A DNA stretch of 64,000 nucleotides from positions 1-64,000 of the forward strand of contig CABHOY010000019.1 of assembly GCA_902168105.1 (NCBI GenBank). The letters run 5' to 3'. Positions within the stretch are counted from its first letter, which is position 1; the number at the start of each line of letters is the position of its first letter. Source of the DNA: an uncultured Flavihumibacter sp. (GTDB lineage Bacteria; Bacteroidota; Bacteroidia; Chitinophagales; Chitinophagaceae). The position numbers were made by a program, and so were the translations under genes. Shown one piece after another: positions 19,099-28,534 of this stretch. The notes beneath the pieces were generated by a model. That model worked only from the letters and a program-made list of their open reading frames with translations. It made no database searches and had not been told where the DNA came from.

Positions 19099-19884
19099 AT
19101 GTTACACCAGGAATTTGAAACTCCTGAAGAATTACAGGATACCATAAAATGCTTTTGGTATAACAAAAGAGACTTCGGAGAACGGCAATCGGGTTTTGAG
19201 ATATTACCAGACGGTCACGCTGAGATTATCTTCCTTTTCGGAGGCTCCTGTAGCATTTCTTACAATGGGGGCCTGCAGCCATTGCAATCGCCCTTTATTA
19301 TGGGGCTACTCAATCAGCCTGTTCTCTTGAACACGACAGACGGCCTGGAAATAATCGGTATAAGGTGCTTTCCCTGGACGATATTCGATTTACTGGGGTT
19401 ACCCTCCGGTAAAGACGGAGTGCGCCTATTTGAGCACCCTATTGCCCAACTTCAACCTATTCTGAACAGGTTCATATACACTAACAGAGTAGATGAAGCG
19501 CTGGCCTATCTAAAACAGCATTTCTTGCAGTTGCGGTCACGGGTTGCTATTGACCGTATGTTATCCAAAGCCGGAGTAGCTATGAGAGAAGCAAATGGCG
19601 CCATACCCGTAGGCGAGGTAGCAGCTGCTGCTCATGCAACGGTCCGTACCCTGGAAAGGAAGTTCAAGCAATCTTCCGGCCATACTGTTAAAGACGTATC
19701 TGGTCTGATGCGCTTCGAACAGGTACGAAACCAGTTATGGCTTTATCCTGAAGCCAATATTGCCGGCCTGGCCTATGACCTGGGCTATACAGATCAATCT
19801 CATCTGAGCCGGGAATTCAGGCGCTACAGCGGTACTACGCCTGCCGCATTCGCGCGGATGCATAAAGAAGGGTACAACCTGTAA
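19099..19884 (+). CDS. AraC-family transcriptional regulator
   Basis: A 261-residue cytoplasmic regulator. The N-terminal half (DTIKCFWYNKRDFGERQSGF, then LPDGHAEIIFLFGG) is the DUF6597-type sensor domain found with AraC heads. The C-terminal half has two helix-turn-helix units: VGEVAAAAHATVRTLERKFKQ, and IAGLAYDLGYTDQSHLSREF followed by RRYSGTTPAAFARM. It lies 72 bases upstream of an FAD monooxygenase gene on the same strand, which is the likely target or co-transcribed partner. The inducer is unknown. Confidence 0.88.
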   Translation: MLHQEFETPEELQDTIKCFWYNKRDFGERQSGFEILPDGHAEIIFLFGGSCSISYNGGLQPLQSPFIMGLLNQPVLLNTTDGLEIIGIRCFPWTIFDLLGLPSGKDGVRLFEHPIAQLQPILNRFIYTNRVDEALAYLKQHFLQLRSRVAIDRMLSKAGVAMREANGAIPVGEVAAAAHATVRTLERKFKQSSGHTVKDVSGLMRFEQVRNQLWLYPEANIAGLAYDLGYTDQSHLSREFRRYSGTTPAAFARMHKEGYNL

Positions 19885-19956
19885 GCAAGCATTTTGTCGC
19901 ATTTATACAAGCCTGACGGAAGTGCTTTTCAGAATTTTGTGTCTCAATCATGCTAA

Positions 19957-21522
19957 ATGACAGAGACACTCGAAAACAACAGATCAATACAAGATCATTC
20001 CATCTACGATGTGATCATTTCCGGCGCAGGCCCGGTAGGCCTGTTCCTGGCCTGTGAACTGGCGCTGGCCGGATGCTCGGTCCTGATACTGGAAAAAGCA
20101 GCGCATCTGCAATCGCCATTAAAACAACTTCCTTTCGGCATACGGGGCCTCTCCACCCCCACAATTGACGCGCTCTATCGTCGAGGGTTACTGCAGCACC
20201 TTGCCGTCCCAAAACGCCTTAAAAGCCCTTTTGGTCTCCCGGCTTCTCAGCAAGCATCACAACCCCAACGTTTAGGAGGACATTTCGCAGGCATTCAATT
20301 TCAACACGGCAATATTGATACCTCACAATGGAAGTACCGTTTGCCAGGTTCCACCGACACCAGTTTATTGTCTGAACTGGAGGAAGTTGAATCGGTGCTG
20401 ACCCACCAGGCAGAAGCCCTGGGAGTAGAGATCAAACGCGGGCTTACCGTTACGGACTTTCATCAAACGGAAGATGAGGTGACTGTCCAGTCAGACAGCC
20501 GGTCCTTTAAAGGTAAATGGCTTGTAGGTTGCGACGGCGGCCGCAGTGTTGTACGCAAAACAGGCGGGTTTGAATTTGCAGGTACGGAACCGGAATTTAC
20601 AGGCTACTCCGCCCAGGTTGATATTGCCGATCCTGAGAAGCTCCGCCAGGGCCGGATAGTGACGCCTACAGGCATGTACTTCCAATCCCAGCCAGGTTAT
20701 CTGATCATGCAGGATTTTGATGCCGGAGCATTCCATCGTACAGAAAAGCCGGTAACGCTGGAGCATATTCAGGAGCTTATACGCCGCATTTCAAATACCG
20801 ACGTTACTATCAGCGCCCTGCATATCGCCACTACATGGACTGACCGTGCAAGGCAGGCCACTACCTACCGCAATGGAAGGGTCCTTCTAGCCGGCGATGC
20901 CGCCCACATTCATTCTCCGCTAGGAGGTCAGGGGCTTAACCTCGGATTGGGCGATGCCATGAATCTTGGCTGGAAGCTCGCCGCTACCATTCAGAATAAA
21001 GCGCCCGAAGGTTTGCTTGACAGCTATTTTACAGAACGGCATCCAATTGGTGCACAGGTACTGGATTGGTCACGGGCCCAGGTTGCCATCATGAGGCCAG
21101 ATCCACATGCCCGTGCACTGCATGCAATTATGCGCGACCTGATAAATACACGCAATGGCGCTACCTATATGGCTGGAAGAGTATGGGGTGTTCTGACCAA
21201 CTATGATCTCGGTGGAGACCACCCTTTGGTAGGTCACAGTATTCCGAATTTTGAGTTCGAAGACAGTGCAAAAATTGGTGAGTTAATGCAGGATGGAAAA
21301 GGGATATTGCTTGATCTTGATGGGGATATTTCACTTAAAACCTGGGTAAGCGAATATAGCAATAGCATCAGGTATATTTCCGGAAGCGCAAAAGACCGTT
21401 TAGGTTTAAGCGCCGCGCTCATACGTCCCGATGGAATTGTTGCCTGGGCTGCTGATAAGGACACTGACTACAATGAACTTCAAAAGGCTGCTGACCGTTG
21501 GTTCCAGTCAGCCAATCATTAG
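19957..21522 (+). CDS. FAD-dependent aromatic-type monooxygenase
   Basis: A 521-residue flavoprotein of the PHBH/FAD_binding_3 family (class A hydroxylases of aromatic rings, polyketides or antibiotics). The Rossmann FAD motif is VIISGAGPVGLFLACELALA near residue 20, DG appears in VGCDGGRSVVR, and the GD motif in RVLLAGDAAHIHSPLGGQGL contacts the flavin ribityl. The C-terminal about 120 residues look like the thioredoxin-like tail typical of the longer members. The substrate is unknown; detoxification of an aromatic compound under the adjacent AraC regulator is a fair inference. It ends 18 bases before the convergent gene. Confidence 0.87.
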   Translation: MTETLENNRSIQDHSIYDVIISGAGPVGLFLACELALAGCSVLILEKAAHLQSPLKQLPFGIRGLSTPTIDALYRRGLLQHLAVPKRLKSPFGLPASQQASQPQRLGGHFAGIQFQHGNIDTSQWKYRLPGSTDTSLLSELEEVESVLTHQAEALGVEIKRGLTVTDFHQTEDEVTVQSDSRSFKGKWLVGCDGGRSVVRKTGGFEFAGTEPEFTGYSAQVDIADPEKLRQGRIVTPTGMYFQSQPGYLIMQDFDAGAFHRTEKPVTLEHIQELIRRISNTDVTISALHIATTWTDRARQATTYRNGRVLLAGDAAHIHSPLGGQGLNLGLGDAMNLGWKLAATIQNKAPEGLLDSYFTERHPIGAQVLDWSRAQVAIMRPDPHARALHAIMRDLINTRNGATYMAGRVWGVLTNYDLGGDHPLVGHSIPNFEFEDSAKIGELMQDGKGILLDLDGDISLKTWVSEYSNSIRYISGSAKDRLGLSAALIRPDGIVAWAADKDTDYNELQKAADRWFQSANH

Positions 21523-21540
21523 GTTCGCACGCCCCCCGCA

Positions 21541-22227
21541 CTACACAAACCTCGGCATAAAATCACCTTGCGTACATCCGGGTATCGGTATCAGCTGGTC
21601 TCCTGTCTGATCGGTATGCGAATGTTTCGCCAGCTCCTGGTACCAGTTCTTCTTAAACGGCTCTTCCACTGTTGAAGGGTCAACCAGTACGTGATAACCT
21701 CCCCTCGTCTCGATGATCTTTATATTAGCCGTATTGCCCACCCGCTCAAATATCCATGGCCGCAGGAATTGTTCATAATCAGCCTCCTTATAGTCAATAT
21801 CGAAATCAACAAAACAACTTCTGCTTTTTGACCTTTGTATCTCATTCATCACTTCCTGGTGAGGGTTATGCGTTCTCTTTTGATGCTGTATACATTTGGC
21901 GAGTGTAGTAAGCCCACTGAACGTAGCATCATACATGCTGCGCGGATTAGGCGTAATGTATATGGCCAGGGATTCCTGCGGAACTGGAGTGCCTTTCTGC
22001 GTATAAGCCCCTACAGGACATTCCAGTTGCCAGATCTTATAAAACAGATCTTCCTTCCGGCTGGTGAACCTCTTTAGCTGCTGCTTGTCAGATTTGATGA
22101 TATCACCCTCTGTATACTTGCCTCTGGCCAATAACCCAACATAAAAAGTTTCTCCCTCTTCAAGGTCTGGCAGCCATTCAATAAATTCTTTGAGAATATG
22201 TACGTCTTTTATGATCTGGTAATTCAT
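21541..22227 (-). CDS. Stand-alone protein resembling an archaeo-eukaryotic primase (AEP) domain
   Basis: A 228-residue soluble protein with no signal peptide. The C-terminal half contains, in order, SRSCFVDFDIDYKE (hydrophobic-D-x-D), then IIETRGGYHVLVDP (Gly-x-His before a hydrophobic strand), then LIPIPGCTQGDFMPRF at the end. This order resembles the metal-binding DxD, the sxH and the nucleotide-binding strand of AEP/Prim-Pol folds. No helicase, phage or replication gene is next to it. The function is unproven; it could be a degenerate or repurposed nucleotidyltransferase. It is monocistronic. Confidence 0.5.
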   Translation of the reverse strand: MNYQIIKDVHILKEFIEWLPDLEEGETFYVGLLARGKYTEGDIIKSDKQQLKRFTSRKEDLFYKIWQLECPVGAYTQKGTPVPQESLAIYITPNPRSMYDATFSGLTTLAKCIQHQKRTHNPHQEVMNEIQRSKSRSCFVDFDIDYKEADYEQFLRPWIFERVGNTANIKIIETRGGYHVLVDPSTVEEPFKKNWYQELAKHSHTDQTGDQLIPIPGCTQGDFMPRFV

Positions 22228-22297
22228 AGGTATTTATGATTCAGGGAATGCAGGAACATTCCTTGTGCAGAAAGTATAGGAGTTATTCTTTTGCTTG

Positions 22298-22861
22298 TTA
22301 TTGCTGATAGTTCCTCAGTGTAGAAAAATTAGTTGGTGCATAGAAAGGTGAATAGCCATTATAGCTGCTTCTGCTTACACCGATACTACCGGAAATAGAG
22401 AATGTACCTCCGTTACTGATATACATCAGGCCTATTCTCGCCGCCGGATTAATGCTAAAGTTCCTGCCATCCATTCCACTATTATTGCCATACATCATAC
22501 CGTTGTTCTTACTTATTCCATGTTGATAAAACGGCGTATTGTAATTGAAAAGAGAAGGCTCGATCGACACGCCTCCAAATGCGACTATATTATTGGTCAG
22601 TTGTCTGTTCACCTGTAATCCCAAAGGCACAGACAGGAAGCTACCGCCGCCGCCTTTAAATGCCACAAAGCCAGTGGAAATACCAGCATACTTTGTGATA
22701 AACAGCTTCTTATGAAGATTATTGGTATCGGCCGTTTGGTGTGGGTCTGTCAAGGCAGATCGTGTGCCATTCGTAGCGCCATAAGATAATGGCGACTGTG
22801 CCTTTACAACCATAGCCGACATCAAAATAGCAATAAAGAGGATTATCCGTATCATCGCCAT
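22298..22861 (-). CDS. Exported protein, probably outer-membrane beta-barrel-like
   Basis: A 187-residue protein starting with signal peptide MAMIRIILFIAILMSAMVVKAQ. The mature part alternates hydrophobic and polar residues in short strands (FITKYAGISTGFVAFKGGGG, FSISGSIGVSR), with Gly, Asn and aromatic residues as in small outer-membrane barrels. No known family is recognised. It is monocistronic and lies between the primase-like gene and a GH78 gene. Confidence 0.6.
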   Translation of the reverse strand: MAMIRIILFIAILMSAMVVKAQSPLSYGATNGTRSALTDPHQTADTNNLHKKLFITKYAGISTGFVAFKGGGGSFLSVPLGLQVNRQLTNNIVAFGGVSIEPSLFNYNTPFYQHGISKNNGMMYGNNSGMDGRNFSINPAARIGLMYISNGGTFSISGSIGVSRSSYNGYSPFYAPTNFSTLRNYQQ

Positions 22862-23020
22862 AAAGATAAAGATCCTTTCTTATTAATATTGCTAACATAA
22901 TCATAATTTATCATTCCAGGATAAGCCGGTATATGCTTAAGCCCGTTTAAAAAAGAGGGCTTCCCCATAAGAGAGTACCCCTGTCCGTCACTGTGTTATG
23001 ATCTTCATCTGGTATAAACG

Positions 23021-25390
23021 CTATAAGCGAATAGTCTGCCTGCCGCCTTTCAACTGAACAGACTTACCATGCCAGATGAAGGTGCCTGTCACTAAAGGAG
23101 GAAGTATGATCGTGGCATCAATACCCTGTGCACCGTTCCTTAGAAGCGTTACGGTTATCTCCCCATCGGGATGAGGCATTTTACCGGTTACCTGTTGCAA
23201 CTCACCCGGTTGTGGTTTGATCTGTACTTTTTTAAATCCAGGTGCTGCCGGGGTGATACCACAAATAGTAGCAAGAAAATCATAGTTAGGACTAGCGCTC
23301 CACGCATGACAGTCAGACCTTGTGGGATCAGGGTTTTCCGCAAAGGTGGTCAGGCCGTTCTTTAACATATCGCGCCATGGCGTAAGCTGTGAATAATATA
23401 ACTCTCCCATCTCTGCTTTTTTCAACGCGAGCGTAAGGTAGAAACGATAATAAAAGGTAGCCTGGCTTAAGGTAGTATCATACGACACTTTGCGCATGAC
23501 TGCCTGCCGCTGTGCCACTGGAATAGCACCTGTAAGCACGCCCATAATGCTGGCATGCTGGCTGAAAGTATTATGGGCAGGCGTGTTGGCCATTAACCCT
23601 TTAGCATTATCAAAACAGGCATCGTAAGCACCCTTACTCAGGCTGGCTGCTATTTTTCTGTACCGTTCGGCCTGCGGCTGTTTATTAAAGTAACTGAACA
23701 ACTCTGCAGCCTGTTGTAAAGTGTAGACATACTGAAGCGTGATCACGGAAGAATTACCATCAGTAGCGCCATCTGGTACGCCATTAGGAAATGCATGATT
23801 CCAATCTGTAAAGTTCCACCACTTCATAGGCCCCAGCATCCTGTTTGTGCTATCAATATGCTGTTCATACCAATTCAATACACCTTCTGCCGCTGTCAGG
23901 AACTGTCCAACGAATTGATCATCCCGGCGATGCATGAAGTAATCATAGATCATCGATACCCAGTAAAGAGAAAACGGTGGTATTACCTGCAAACGGTTGC
24001 TGGGATACCTGCCTTGCGTTAACCCTTCCGGTACGCGGGAATGATAAAAATCAAGCAATGCTTTGCGCATGAGACGATCATCACCTGTAACATATAGAGA
24101 AATGAGCGATTGAATACGGGTATCCCCTTCGTATTGCAGTTGCTCATAATAAGGACAGTCGTAATAAGTCTCCCCTGCACATAAACGCGCCGTACGCCAT
24201 CCCACATTCCATATCTCCTGCAGCGAAGTATCATTACTTGCAAATGATGCTTTTTGCACAAAAGGATACCCGGTGTACATACCATACAGATCATCTATCA
24301 CCAACGGTTCTTCTTTAGTAGTTATATCGAGTTGCAGGTAACGCCATGTACGCAACCACAGCGGACGGAATAATCGCTTACTGCCTCCATCCGGCTCAAA
24401 CACGTCATAGTTCCCTATGATCTGCTTGTCTTCTATATCATTCCGGTTACCCTTTCCATGTTTGCCGAACAGGGCTTCAGCATATGTGAGCCTGACCAGG
24501 GAACCCTTCCCCTGACTTGTTATCAGTTCAGGATAGGCTACTGTATTAAAGTTCTGGTCTAACAGGATGCTTACAGTTGTATTTGCAGGGATAGTTAATG
24601 GTTCCTTACCTTGTACAAAACCTTCAGGCACCTGAATCCCATTAACACGGCGTACCGTATTGATACGCTGCTTGGTCTCTTCCATCAAAGGAATATTACG
24701 GGGTGCCAGTGTCCAGAAATTATCTGTGCCATAACCTGAAGGCGCCGGAGCCACCAGCTTCCTTGCAGGTAACCAGCGTTCATCATTAAAACCGGTCTGC
24801 TCCCATTGCCAGGGATATAGTGCAGCCTGTACACTATCACCCGGTCCTATTACCATATAAGAGTGTAACCGGGGACCATTATCTTTGGAGCACGCATGAT
24901 AAGCTTTGTTCTCCCAAACTTTCCATGTACCATCTGTATTAACCGTCTTTTCATTATCGGTATCCCCCTGTAATAAAAAGGCCGTTTGATTGGATATCTG
25001 GGCTACAGCCGCCTCCTCTCCCATATTCCAGACGAGGGCCGCAATACTATTATCGCCCGCTTTCAGATATGGTGCAAGGTCCACCGTTTCAAAGTACCAT
25101 TTGTACAAATCGCCCCGGGCCGGGCCATTACATACCGCAGTACCATTCACAAACAAGCGGTACCGGTTATCGGCCGACACGTGCACTATATATTGCGCAG
25201 GCTGTTGTGCAAGCGTAAATGTTTTCCTGAAATGATAGACGCCGTAGGCACGCCCCGGCACATCCGGACAAGTGATCCAACTGGCCGGCCATTGCCCATT
25301 CAGCAACGAGGCATTGACAGGCAGCTGTTGTGCAGATACATCAACTGAAAAAAACAGGAGTAATGGCAGCAGAAGAACAGGCAATCGCAT
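23021..25390 (-). CDS. Alpha-L-rhamnosidase-like glycoside hydrolase (GH78), copy A
   Basis: From the ATG at 25388-25390 the protein is 789 residues with signal peptide MRLPVLLLPLLLFFSVDVSA; a longer frame to 25462 adds 24 unlikely residues. The N-terminal beta-sandwich has HVSADNRYRLFVNGTAVCNGPARG, the carbohydrate-binding jelly roll of bacterial rhamnosidases. The (alpha/alpha)6 barrel has YYDCPYYEQLQYEGDTRIQ (acidic catalytic region) and GLTTFAENPDPTRSDCHAWS, where the Glu is the expected base position. The C-terminal domain is a beta-sandwich. GH78 enzymes remove alpha-L-rhamnose from plant polysaccharides or glycosides. A paralogue lies divergently at 25616. Confidence 0.85.
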   Translation of the reverse strand: MRLPVLLLPLLLFFSVDVSAQQLPVNASLLNGQWPASWITCPDVPGRAYGVYHFRKTFTLAQQPAQYIVHVSADNRYRLFVNGTAVCNGPARGDLYKWYFETVDLAPYLKAGDNSIAALVWNMGEEAAVAQISNQTAFLLQGDTDNEKTVNTDGTWKVWENKAYHACSKDNGPRLHSYMVIGPGDSVQAALYPWQWEQTGFNDERWLPARKLVAPAPSGYGTDNFWTLAPRNIPLMEETKQRINTVRRVNGIQVPEGFVQGKEPLTIPANTTVSILLDQNFNTVAYPELITSQGKGSLVRLTYAEALFGKHGKGNRNDIEDKQIIGNYDVFEPDGGSKRLFRPLWLRTWRYLQLDITTKEEPLVIDDLYGMYTGYPFVQKASFASNDTSLQEIWNVGWRTARLCAGETYYDCPYYEQLQYEGDTRIQSLISLYVTGDDRLMRKALLDFYHSRVPEGLTQGRYPSNRLQVIPPFSLYWVSMIYDYFMHRRDDQFVGQFLTAAEGVLNWYEQHIDSTNRMLGPMKWWNFTDWNHAFPNGVPDGATDGNSSVITLQYVYTLQQAAELFSYFNKQPQAERYRKIAASLSKGAYDACFDNAKGLMANTPAHNTFSQHASIMGVLTGAIPVAQRQAVMRKVSYDTTLSQATFYYRFYLTLALKKAEMGELYYSQLTPWRDMLKNGLTTFAENPDPTRSDCHAWSASPNYDFLATICGITPAAPGFKKVQIKPQPGELQQVTGKMPHPDGEITVTLLRNGAQGIDATIILPPLVTGTFIWHGKSVQLKGGRQTIRL

Positions 25391-25615
25391 TTTGGATAGT
25401 CTTAGATGAAACAAGCGGTCTCTAAATGTATTGAAAATATCGCAAAGCAACAGCATCTGCAAAGCTTCTCCCCTGCATCTTTATGTCCCGGTAAGGATAC
25501 CGCTCCTCCTGCCCTTTCGTCCCTTCTTACCATATTTTGCAGAAACAGGATAGTATAGGATACTGAGTACATGGCAGACTGTTATATTAGTCATTCAATT
25601 AATTCCACGTCCTGA

Positions 25616-27979
25616 ATGAATAAATTTTTTTTCTTAGCGCTAACGCTTTGCAGTTTCCTGCTTCCTGCAACCACTTCCGCCCAATCTGCCGCTTCGCCAA
25701 GCAGACCATGGAACGCTCATTGGATCGCTCCGCAGAACGATCCCGGTACCGGATATGGGGTTTATTACTTTCGTAAGAAGATCGATCTCACCACAAAACC
25801 TTCCAGTTTTATCATCCATGTATCGGCCGACAACCGTTATAAATTGTATGTGAATGGTACGCTGGTTTCATTAGGGCCGGCACGCGGCGATACCTATTAC
25901 TGGAACTACGAAACAGTAGATCTCGCGCCATATCTTGTTGCAGGTAAAAACATAGTGGCAGCATTGGTTTTTAATGAGTCTGAATACCGCCCTGAGGCCC
26001 AGATATCTGTAAGGACCGCCTTCATTATACAAGGCAATTCTTCCAATGAAGAGGTCCTTAATACAAATAACACCTGGAAATTTACACGGGACAAGGGGCA
26101 TCAGCCTATCGGAGGTTTCTTCTTTGCCGCCAGCAAAGGTGAGTTTGTGGATATGAATCATTCCGTTCAGGATTGGACAGCCATTGATTTTAATGATAAT
26201 AACTGGCAACCTGCTGCTCATCTATTCCAGGGTCATTTAAAAGGTGATGGCGATGGGTTAGCCTGGATGTTAGTCCCCTCCTCACTGCCACAAATGGAGC
26301 TAACTTACCAGCGGATACCCCTTGTACGCAAGGCTACCGGTATCACGCTTCCGCCCACATTCCCGGCGTCAAAAGCGGCCATTACCATTCCTGCCGATAC
26401 AACAGTTACGTTCCTCCTGGACCAAACGCATCTAACCAATGCATATATCAACTTAAACTTTAGCAAGGGTAAGAATGCAGGCATTTCAATGCGGTATGCT
26501 GAATCCATGTATGATAATGTAAAGCAGCACGGCGACCGGAAAGGCAACCGCAATGATGTGGAGGACAAAGACTTCAACGGAAGAATGGACAGCATCGTCT
26601 CCGGTGGCAGTACAGGTCAGTCCTATACGACCCTTTACTGGAGAACGTTCCGCTATATCCTGGTAACGGTGCATACACAAAGTGAGCCATTAGTGATAGA
26701 TGATATTTCCGGCGTGTTTACAGGTTATCCTTTCAAATTCAACGCGACATTTAATACCAGCAATAGTGAATTAAAAGATATACTTGATATCGGCTGGCGT
26801 ACCGCCCGCCTTTGCGCCATGGAAACCTATTTCGATTGCCCCTATTATGAGCAATTGCAGTATATAGGCGATACCCGCATACAGGCGATGGTCAGCTACT
26901 ACAATAGTGGTGACGACAGACTGGCGCGTAATGCTATTGACCTGATGGATCATTCACGTATCACCGAGGGCGCTACGCAAAGCAGATGGCCTACCCGCAG
27001 TACGCAGATCATATCTACCTTTTCTTTGTGGTATATCGGCATACTGCACGATTACTGGATGTACAGGGCCGACAGTAGCTTCATTAAGGATAAACTGACC
27101 GGAGCACGTGCTGTGCTGGAATTTTTCAGCAAGTACCAGGGAGAAGATGGCTCATTAAGAAATACGCCTTACTGGAACTTTATAGACTGGGTAGGTGGCA
27201 AAGGATGGAATTTCGCCATGCCGCCCAAAGGTACCGATGGTGCATCAGCCATCCTCGACCTTCAACTGCTGATGGCATACCAATGGGCAGCTGAACTGGA
27301 ATCAAACATGGGTATGCCCGGATATGCTGACCTGTACAGGAAGAAAGCCGCACAACTAAAACAAACCATCAGGAGCAAATACTGGAATGCAGGCAAGAAA
27401 TTGTATGCGGACACGAACGAAAAAGATGTCTATTCACAGCACGCCAATTCGCTGGCAATATTGACCGGCATGGTAAATCAACAGGACCTGTCCGAAACTT
27501 GTAAGCAACTTTTAAACGATAAATCGCTGACCCAATGCACCATCTATTTCAAGTATTACCTGCACCTGGCATTGGCAAAAGGCGGACTTGGCAATGATTA
27601 CCTTAAATGGCTGGATGTATGGCGCGACAATATCAAAATGGGATTAACTACCTGGGCCGAAATATCAGATCTGCCAAACAGCCGTTCCGATTGCCATGCC
27701 TGGGGCGCCAGTCCTAATATCGAGTTCTTCAGAATAGTTCTCGGTATTGATAGCGATGCACCGGGCTTCCGTAAAATAAAAATAGAGCCACACCTGGGAG
27801 ATCTGACGAATGTAAGCGGCGAGATACCACATCCAAATGGAAAGGTTGCCGCAGCCTACGCTTTCGATAAAGGCAAGTGGAAGATAAAGATCATCCTACC
27901 TCAAAAAACTACCGGTACTTTTATATGGAAAACGAAGAAGTTCCCACTTAAAACCGGAGAGAATTTATTAGAGATCTAA
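25616..27979 (+). CDS. Alpha-L-rhamnosidase-like glycoside hydrolase (GH78), copy B
   Basis: A 787-residue exported protein (signal peptide MNKFFFLALTLCSFLLPATTSAQ). It shares the build of copy A: HVSADNRYKLYVNGTLVSLGPARG in the lectin-like N-terminal domain, YFDCPYYEQLQYIGDTRIQ and GLTTWAEISDLPNSRSDCHAW in the barrel. The two are clearly paralogues but differ through most of the barrel surface, so substrates may differ. The 225-base gap between the two divergent starts must carry both promoters. A clear terminator follows. Confidence 0.85.
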   Translation: MNKFFFLALTLCSFLLPATTSAQSAASPSRPWNAHWIAPQNDPGTGYGVYYFRKKIDLTTKPSSFIIHVSADNRYKLYVNGTLVSLGPARGDTYYWNYETVDLAPYLVAGKNIVAALVFNESEYRPEAQISVRTAFIIQGNSSNEEVLNTNNTWKFTRDKGHQPIGGFFFAASKGEFVDMNHSVQDWTAIDFNDNNWQPAAHLFQGHLKGDGDGLAWMLVPSSLPQMELTYQRIPLVRKATGITLPPTFPASKAAITIPADTTVTFLLDQTHLTNAYINLNFSKGKNAGISMRYAESMYDNVKQHGDRKGNRNDVEDKDFNGRMDSIVSGGSTGQSYTTLYWRTFRYILVTVHTQSEPLVIDDISGVFTGYPFKFNATFNTSNSELKDILDIGWRTARLCAMETYFDCPYYEQLQYIGDTRIQAMVSYYNSGDDRLARNAIDLMDHSRITEGATQSRWPTRSTQIISTFSLWYIGILHDYWMYRADSSFIKDKLTGARAVLEFFSKYQGEDGSLRNTPYWNFIDWVGGKGWNFAMPPKGTDGASAILDLQLLMAYQWAAELESNMGMPGYADLYRKKAAQLKQTIRSKYWNAGKKLYADTNEKDVYSQHANSLAILTGMVNQQDLSETCKQLLNDKSLTQCTIYFKYYLHLALAKGGLGNDYLKWLDVWRDNIKMGLTTWAEISDLPNSRSDCHAWGASPNIEFFRIVLGIDSDAPGFRKIKIEPHLGDLTNVSGEIPHPNGKVAAAYAFDKGKWKIKIILPQKTTGTFIWKTKKFPLKTGENLLEI

Positions 27980-27994
27980 GTAATGATATCAAAC

Positions 27995-28032
27995 AAAAAA
28001 GCCTGTAGATAGTAGTATCTACAGGCTTTTTT
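27995..28032. terminator. Bidirectional terminator between convergent genes
   Basis: Ten-base arms (GCCTGTAGAT and ATCTACAGGC) with a six-base loop, six A's before and six T's after. It serves the GH78 gene on the plus strand and the membrane protein gene ending at 28061 on the minus strand. Confidence 0.9.
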
Positions 28033-28060
28033 GTTTTGCGTCACGGTCCCGGCATACAGC

Positions 28061-28390
28061 TTATCCTTTCACTTGCTGATGTCTCATTTTACTGAGAAGA
28101 TAATGAATTGCCAGGGCCAGGACCGTCCAATAAAAGGCAAAACCGATAAGAAAAAATGGAGGTGGTGTATCCGGGTCCTGGTGCAAAAAGTTAATAAAAG
28201 GCAACAATGGCCCTATCAGAATAATTTTGACAGGAGACAAAATTGTCGATACGACAGATTGCCATCCCTCCTGAGAACTTGATCCCAGGAAAGCCTCGGG
28301 GGCCTGATCTAAAAGCGCGGTAGTGCCAAAAAGAAAGGCAAATGCCAAAATGAGGAAGAGCGTTACAAATTTTATTCTTGAGGTAAGCAT
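28061..28390 (-). CDS. Small hypothetical membrane protein
   Basis: A 109-residue protein with hydrophobic segments at about residues 7-26 (FVTLFLILAFAFLFGTTALL), 48-68 (TILSPVKIILIGPLLPFINF) and 77-98 (PFFLIGFAFYWTVLALAIHYLL). It is probably an inner-membrane protein. No family is recognised. The start ATG lies near 28390, in a leader that also holds the promoter of the divergent lipoprotein gene. Confidence 0.6.
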   Translation of the reverse strand: MLTSRIKFVTLFLILAFAFLFGTTALLDQAPEAFLGSSSQEGWQSVVSTILSPVKIILIGPLLPFINFLHQDPDTPPPFFLIGFAFYWTVLALAIHYLLSKMRHQQVKG

Positions 28391-28534
28391 AACAAAAGGT
28401 TTTTAGATTCCTTACCGAAGATAAACCATTCCTATTTGCTTTGCAAAACAAAGTACTTTTGCCACTAAAATAAGACACCCACCACATCCATTAATAAAAA
28501 TATCTATATTAGCACTCTATATCAGCAATTCACA

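Noticed and set aside
22939..22962. Small hairpin AAGCCC/GGGCTT after the GH78 copy A gene
   Set aside because: Six-base arms and an A-rich loop; too weak to call as a terminator.
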